Of a stretch of 64,000 nt of DNA, positions 62,051-64,000 are shown in pieces; positions within the stretch are counted from its first letter, which is position 1, and every line of letters begins with the position of its first letter. The DNA is from Phytopseudomonas straminea. GTDB taxonomy: Bacteria > Pseudomonadota > Gammaproteobacteria > Pseudomonadales > Pseudomonadaceae. The translations under genes were made by a program, and so were the position numbers. The notes beneath the pieces are model-generated. The model saw nothing but the letters and a program-made list of their open reading frames with translations. It made no database searches and was not told the DNA's origin. Where the stretch lies: NCBI RefSeq assembly GCF_900112645.1, contig NZ_FOMO01000010.1:1-64000 (forward strand), written 5' to 3'.

Positions 62051-63325
62051 GTGAATAACATGATCGATGTCGTGAATCTGCAATGCGACCCCGCCGAACT
62101 GGTCAAGGCCGACCGCGTGCACACCTCGCTGTACACCGACGCCAAGCTGTTCGACGCCGAGATGGAAAAGATCTTCTACAGCACCTGGGTGTGGGTCGCC
62201 CATGAGAGCGAGATCCCGGACGCCGGCAGCTACAAGAGCACCTTCATCGGCAAGCAGCCGGTGATCGCCGTGCGTGACCGCAAGAAGCAGGTTCACGTGC
62301 TGCTCAACCGCTGCCGCCACCGTGGCGCCACCGTGTGCGAACACAAGAAGGGCAAGACCAACAGCTTCGTCTGCCCGTACCACGGCTGGGGCTACGCCCT
62401 GGACGGTTCGCTGCGCGGCATTCCGCACCCGGACAGCTACGGCGAGTGCCTGGACAAGAGCGAGCTGCCGCTGGTCAGCCTGCGTACCGAAAGCTACGCC
62501 GGGATGATCTTCGCCACCTTCAAGGACGACATCGAGCCGCTGGTCGACTTCCTCGGCCCGGCCAAGAAGTGGATGGACCTGTTCATGAAGCAGGGCGCCG
62601 GCTACGGCATCAAGGTGCCGGGCGAACACCGCTTCCGCTTCCCGGGCAACTGGAAGATCCAGCTGGAAAACACTACCGACGCCTACCACTTCCCGCTGGT
62701 GCACAAGTCGTTCCTGCACTCGGTCGACCAGCAGACCATGGACATGCTCGACTTCGTCGACGGTTCCGGCTACGTCGAAGACCTGGGCAATGGCCACAGC
62801 GTGATGGTGATGATCCCCGATCTGATCGACCTGGAAGCCAACCTCGACGCACCGATCCCCACCCGCTTCGAGAGCCTGGCGCAGGAGCTGCGTGACGAAG
62901 GTATCGAGGAGCAGCAGGTGCGCCGCATCGTGCGTGCGGTCGGCGGCTCGGGTTTCAACCTCAACCTGTTCCCCAACGTCGCCTGTTCGATGGCGTTCTT
63001 CCGGGTGCTGCAGCCGATCTCGGTCAACGAAACGGAAATCCATCACTCGGTGATCACCATGGACGGCGGCCCTGCCGTGGCCAACCGCTACCGCCTGCGC
63101 CTGCACGAACACTTCCAGGGCCCGATGGGCTTCGGTACTCCGGATGATTCCGAGGCTTGGGAGCGCGTGCAGAAGGGCGCCAGCGCCGGCGAAGACCTGT
63201 GGATCATGCTCAACCGCGGCCTGCCCGGCGAGAAACCCAGTGAAGACGGCCTGGTCAGCGACGTATCCGCTGAAACCGGCATGCGCGCTGCCTACCAGCA
63301 GTGGAAAAAGATGATGTCGGCCTGA
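62051..63325 (+). CDS. iacC: Rieske dioxygenase alpha subunit IacC
   Basis: 424 residues. Rieske [2Fe-2S] ligands C88, H90, C108, H111 (NRCRHRG and CPYHGW) and mononuclear Fe ligands in NTTDAYHFPLVH (H213, H218; bridging D210). Ring-hydroxylating oxygenase large subunit acting on a hydroxylated indole-acetate intermediate. GTG start 62051 with AGGAG 6 bases upstream; ATG at 62060 is poorer. Needs IacD and a ferredoxin/reductase encoded probably downstream. Confidence 0.88.
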   Translation: MNNMIDVVNLQCDPAELVKADRVHTSLYTDAKLFDAEMEKIFYSTWVWVAHESEIPDAGSYKSTFIGKQPVIAVRDRKKQVHVLLNRCRHRGATVCEHKKGKTNSFVCPYHGWGYALDGSLRGIPHPDSYGECLDKSELPLVSLRTESYAGMIFATFKDDIEPLVDFLGPAKKWMDLFMKQGAGYGIKVPGEHRFRFPGNWKIQLENTTDAYHFPLVHKSFLHSVDQQTMDMLDFVDGSGYVEDLGNGHSVMVMIPDLIDLEANLDAPIPTRFESLAQELRDEGIEEQQVRRIVRAVGGSGFNLNLFPNVACSMAFFRVLQPISVNETEIHHSVITMDGGPAVANRYRLRLHEHFQGPMGFGTPDDSEAWERVQKGASAGEDLWIMLNRGLPGEKPSEDGLVSDVSAETGMRAAYQQWKKMMSA

Positions 63326-63342
63326 GCGACGGAGAACCGAAA

Positions 63343-63819
63343 ATGAATCTGCAATTGCTGCAAGAAGTCACCGCTTTCATCTGGGCCGAAGGCGACATGC
63401 TCGACCACAACGAGTACGACACCTGGCTGGCGCTGTGGGCCGACAAGGGCACCTACATCATCCCCATCGACCCCAAGGAAGAAGACTTCGAGAACACCCT
63501 CAACTACGCCTACGACGACGCCCATATGCGCCAGTTGCGGGTGCAGCGGTTGATCGGTGGCGAGTCGATTTCCACCAGCCCGCAGCCACGCACCGTGCGT
63601 TCGGCGTCGAACTTCCGGGTGCTTTCCGAGGAAGGCGACCAGGTGCGGGTGCGGTGCTCCCAGCACCTGCGCGATTTCCGCAAGGACTCGCTCAAGCACT
63701 ACAGCGCCGACCTGACCTATGACCTGGTGCGCAGCGGCGACAGCTTCAAGATCCAGCGCAAGCTGATCCGCCTGATCAACTCCGACGATACCCTCGCGGG
63801 CATCGGCTACATCCTCTGA
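63343..63819 (+). CDS. iacD: Rieske dioxygenase beta subunit IacD
   Basis: 158 residues of the ring-hydroxylating dioxygenase beta family (TAFIWAEGDMLDHNEYDTWLALW; cone-shaped NTF2-like fold). Pairs with IacC to form the alpha-beta hexamer. Starts 17 bases after iacC. Confidence 0.86.
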   Translation: MNLQLLQEVTAFIWAEGDMLDHNEYDTWLALWADKGTYIIPIDPKEEDFENTLNYAYDDAHMRQLRVQRLIGGESISTSPQPRTVRSASNFRVLSEEGDQVRVRCSQHLRDFRKDSLKHYSADLTYDLVRSGDSFKIQRKLIRLINSDDTLAGIGYIL

Positions 63820-63829
63820 GGGCCTGACC

Positions 63830-64000
63830 ATGACGCAGATCGCACTGGTCACCGGCGCCGCTCAGGGCTTGGGTCTGGCCATCGCCAGCCGGCTGTTCGC
63901 CGCCGGCTATGCGGTGGTGATCACCGACCTGTCGCCCGAGCGCGCCCAGGCGGCAGCCCAGGGCCTGGACGCCAGTGGCGAGCGGGTGCTGGCACTCAAG
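63830..64000 (+). CDS. iacE: short-chain dehydrogenase IacE (partial, C-terminus beyond right edge)
   Basis: 57 residues visible. N-terminal NAD(P) motif TGAAQGLG and SDR-style VVITDLSPERA. The gene order after iacD matches iacE. Catalytic Ser-Tyr-Lys region is beyond the window. Confidence 0.75.
   Translation, partial: MTQIALVTGAAQGLGLAIASRLFAAGYAVVITDLSPERAQAAAQGLDASGERVLALK

Overview
The window is chromosomal DNA of a Pseudomonas-type gammaproteobacterium. The evidence is high GC coding sequence with strong G/C third-position bias, a mifSR-kgtP block, a Zur-type zinc block (folE2, dksA2, COG0523 GTPase), an iac (indole-3-acetate) operon, Pseudomonas-style REP palindromes and a CrcZ/CrcY-like small RNA. 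I cannot fix the species. No rRNA, tRNA, CRISPR array, phage gene or transposase gene was seen.

Region 1 (1-13.25 kb, all minus strand) is a hydroxyproline catabolic island. lhpA (4-hydroxyproline 2-epimerase) is followed by lhpB-lhpF-lhpE (D-hydroxyproline dehydrogenase). lhpC (pyrroline-4-hydroxy-2-carboxylate deaminase) and an alpha-ketoglutarate semialdehyde dehydrogenase complete the route to 2-oxoglutarate. Between them lie a polar amino acid ABC transporter, a fused aconitase-X protein (cis-3-hydroxyproline dehydratase family) and a second proline-racemase-like enzyme with a Ser/Cys active-site pair. A PAS-AraC regulator (LhpR-like) is present. Two genes carry a TCGTATACGA operator-like palindrome. 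Between the regulator and lhpE lies a non-coding RNA gene with a sigma-54 promoter, CA motifs and a terminator: a probable Crc/Hfq-titrating RNA.

Region 2 (13.3-19.4 kb) is a zinc-starvation block: folE2 diverges from dksA2, a COG0523 GTPase and a DUF1826 gene across a near-consensus Zur box. A small exported protein, a second COG0523 GTPase and a membrane protein follow. Region 3 (19.4-35.5 kb) is core-like: KgtP-type 2-oxoglutarate permease with a sigma-54 promoter and MifR/MifS, two CPA2 antiporters, a hotdog thioesterase, small exported and cytoplasmic proteins, a Tim44-like protein, an orphan TRAP binding lipoprotein and uvrD.

Region 4 (35.8-46.5 kb, plus strand) looks like an itaconate/C5-dicarboxylate operon: MaoC hydratase, TRAP transporter, MmgE/PrpD protein, acyl-CoA dehydrogenase, class III CoA-transferase, GntR regulator, MFS transporter, CitE-like lyase and TetR regulator. 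A perfect palindrome GTTGTCCGGACAAC covers the likely promoter and recurs, spread by 3 bp, inside the GntR gene. Several genes here have AACAAGAA-type Crc/Hfq sites at their ribosome binding sites.

Region 5 (46.5-64 kb) is an aromatic/auxin region. It holds a MarR regulator (possible IacR), a FeaR-like AraC regulator, a MetA-type outer membrane protein, a GMC oxidoreductase, a class II aldolase, a ketopantoate-reductase-like protein and a branched-chain-type ABC transporter whose LivM part is frameshifted. Across an AT-rich promoter region full of palindromes runs the iac operon iacH-A-B-I-C-D-E, cut by the right edge. A 135-bp palindromic MITE-like element lies between the ABC operon and the ketopantoate-reductase-like gene.
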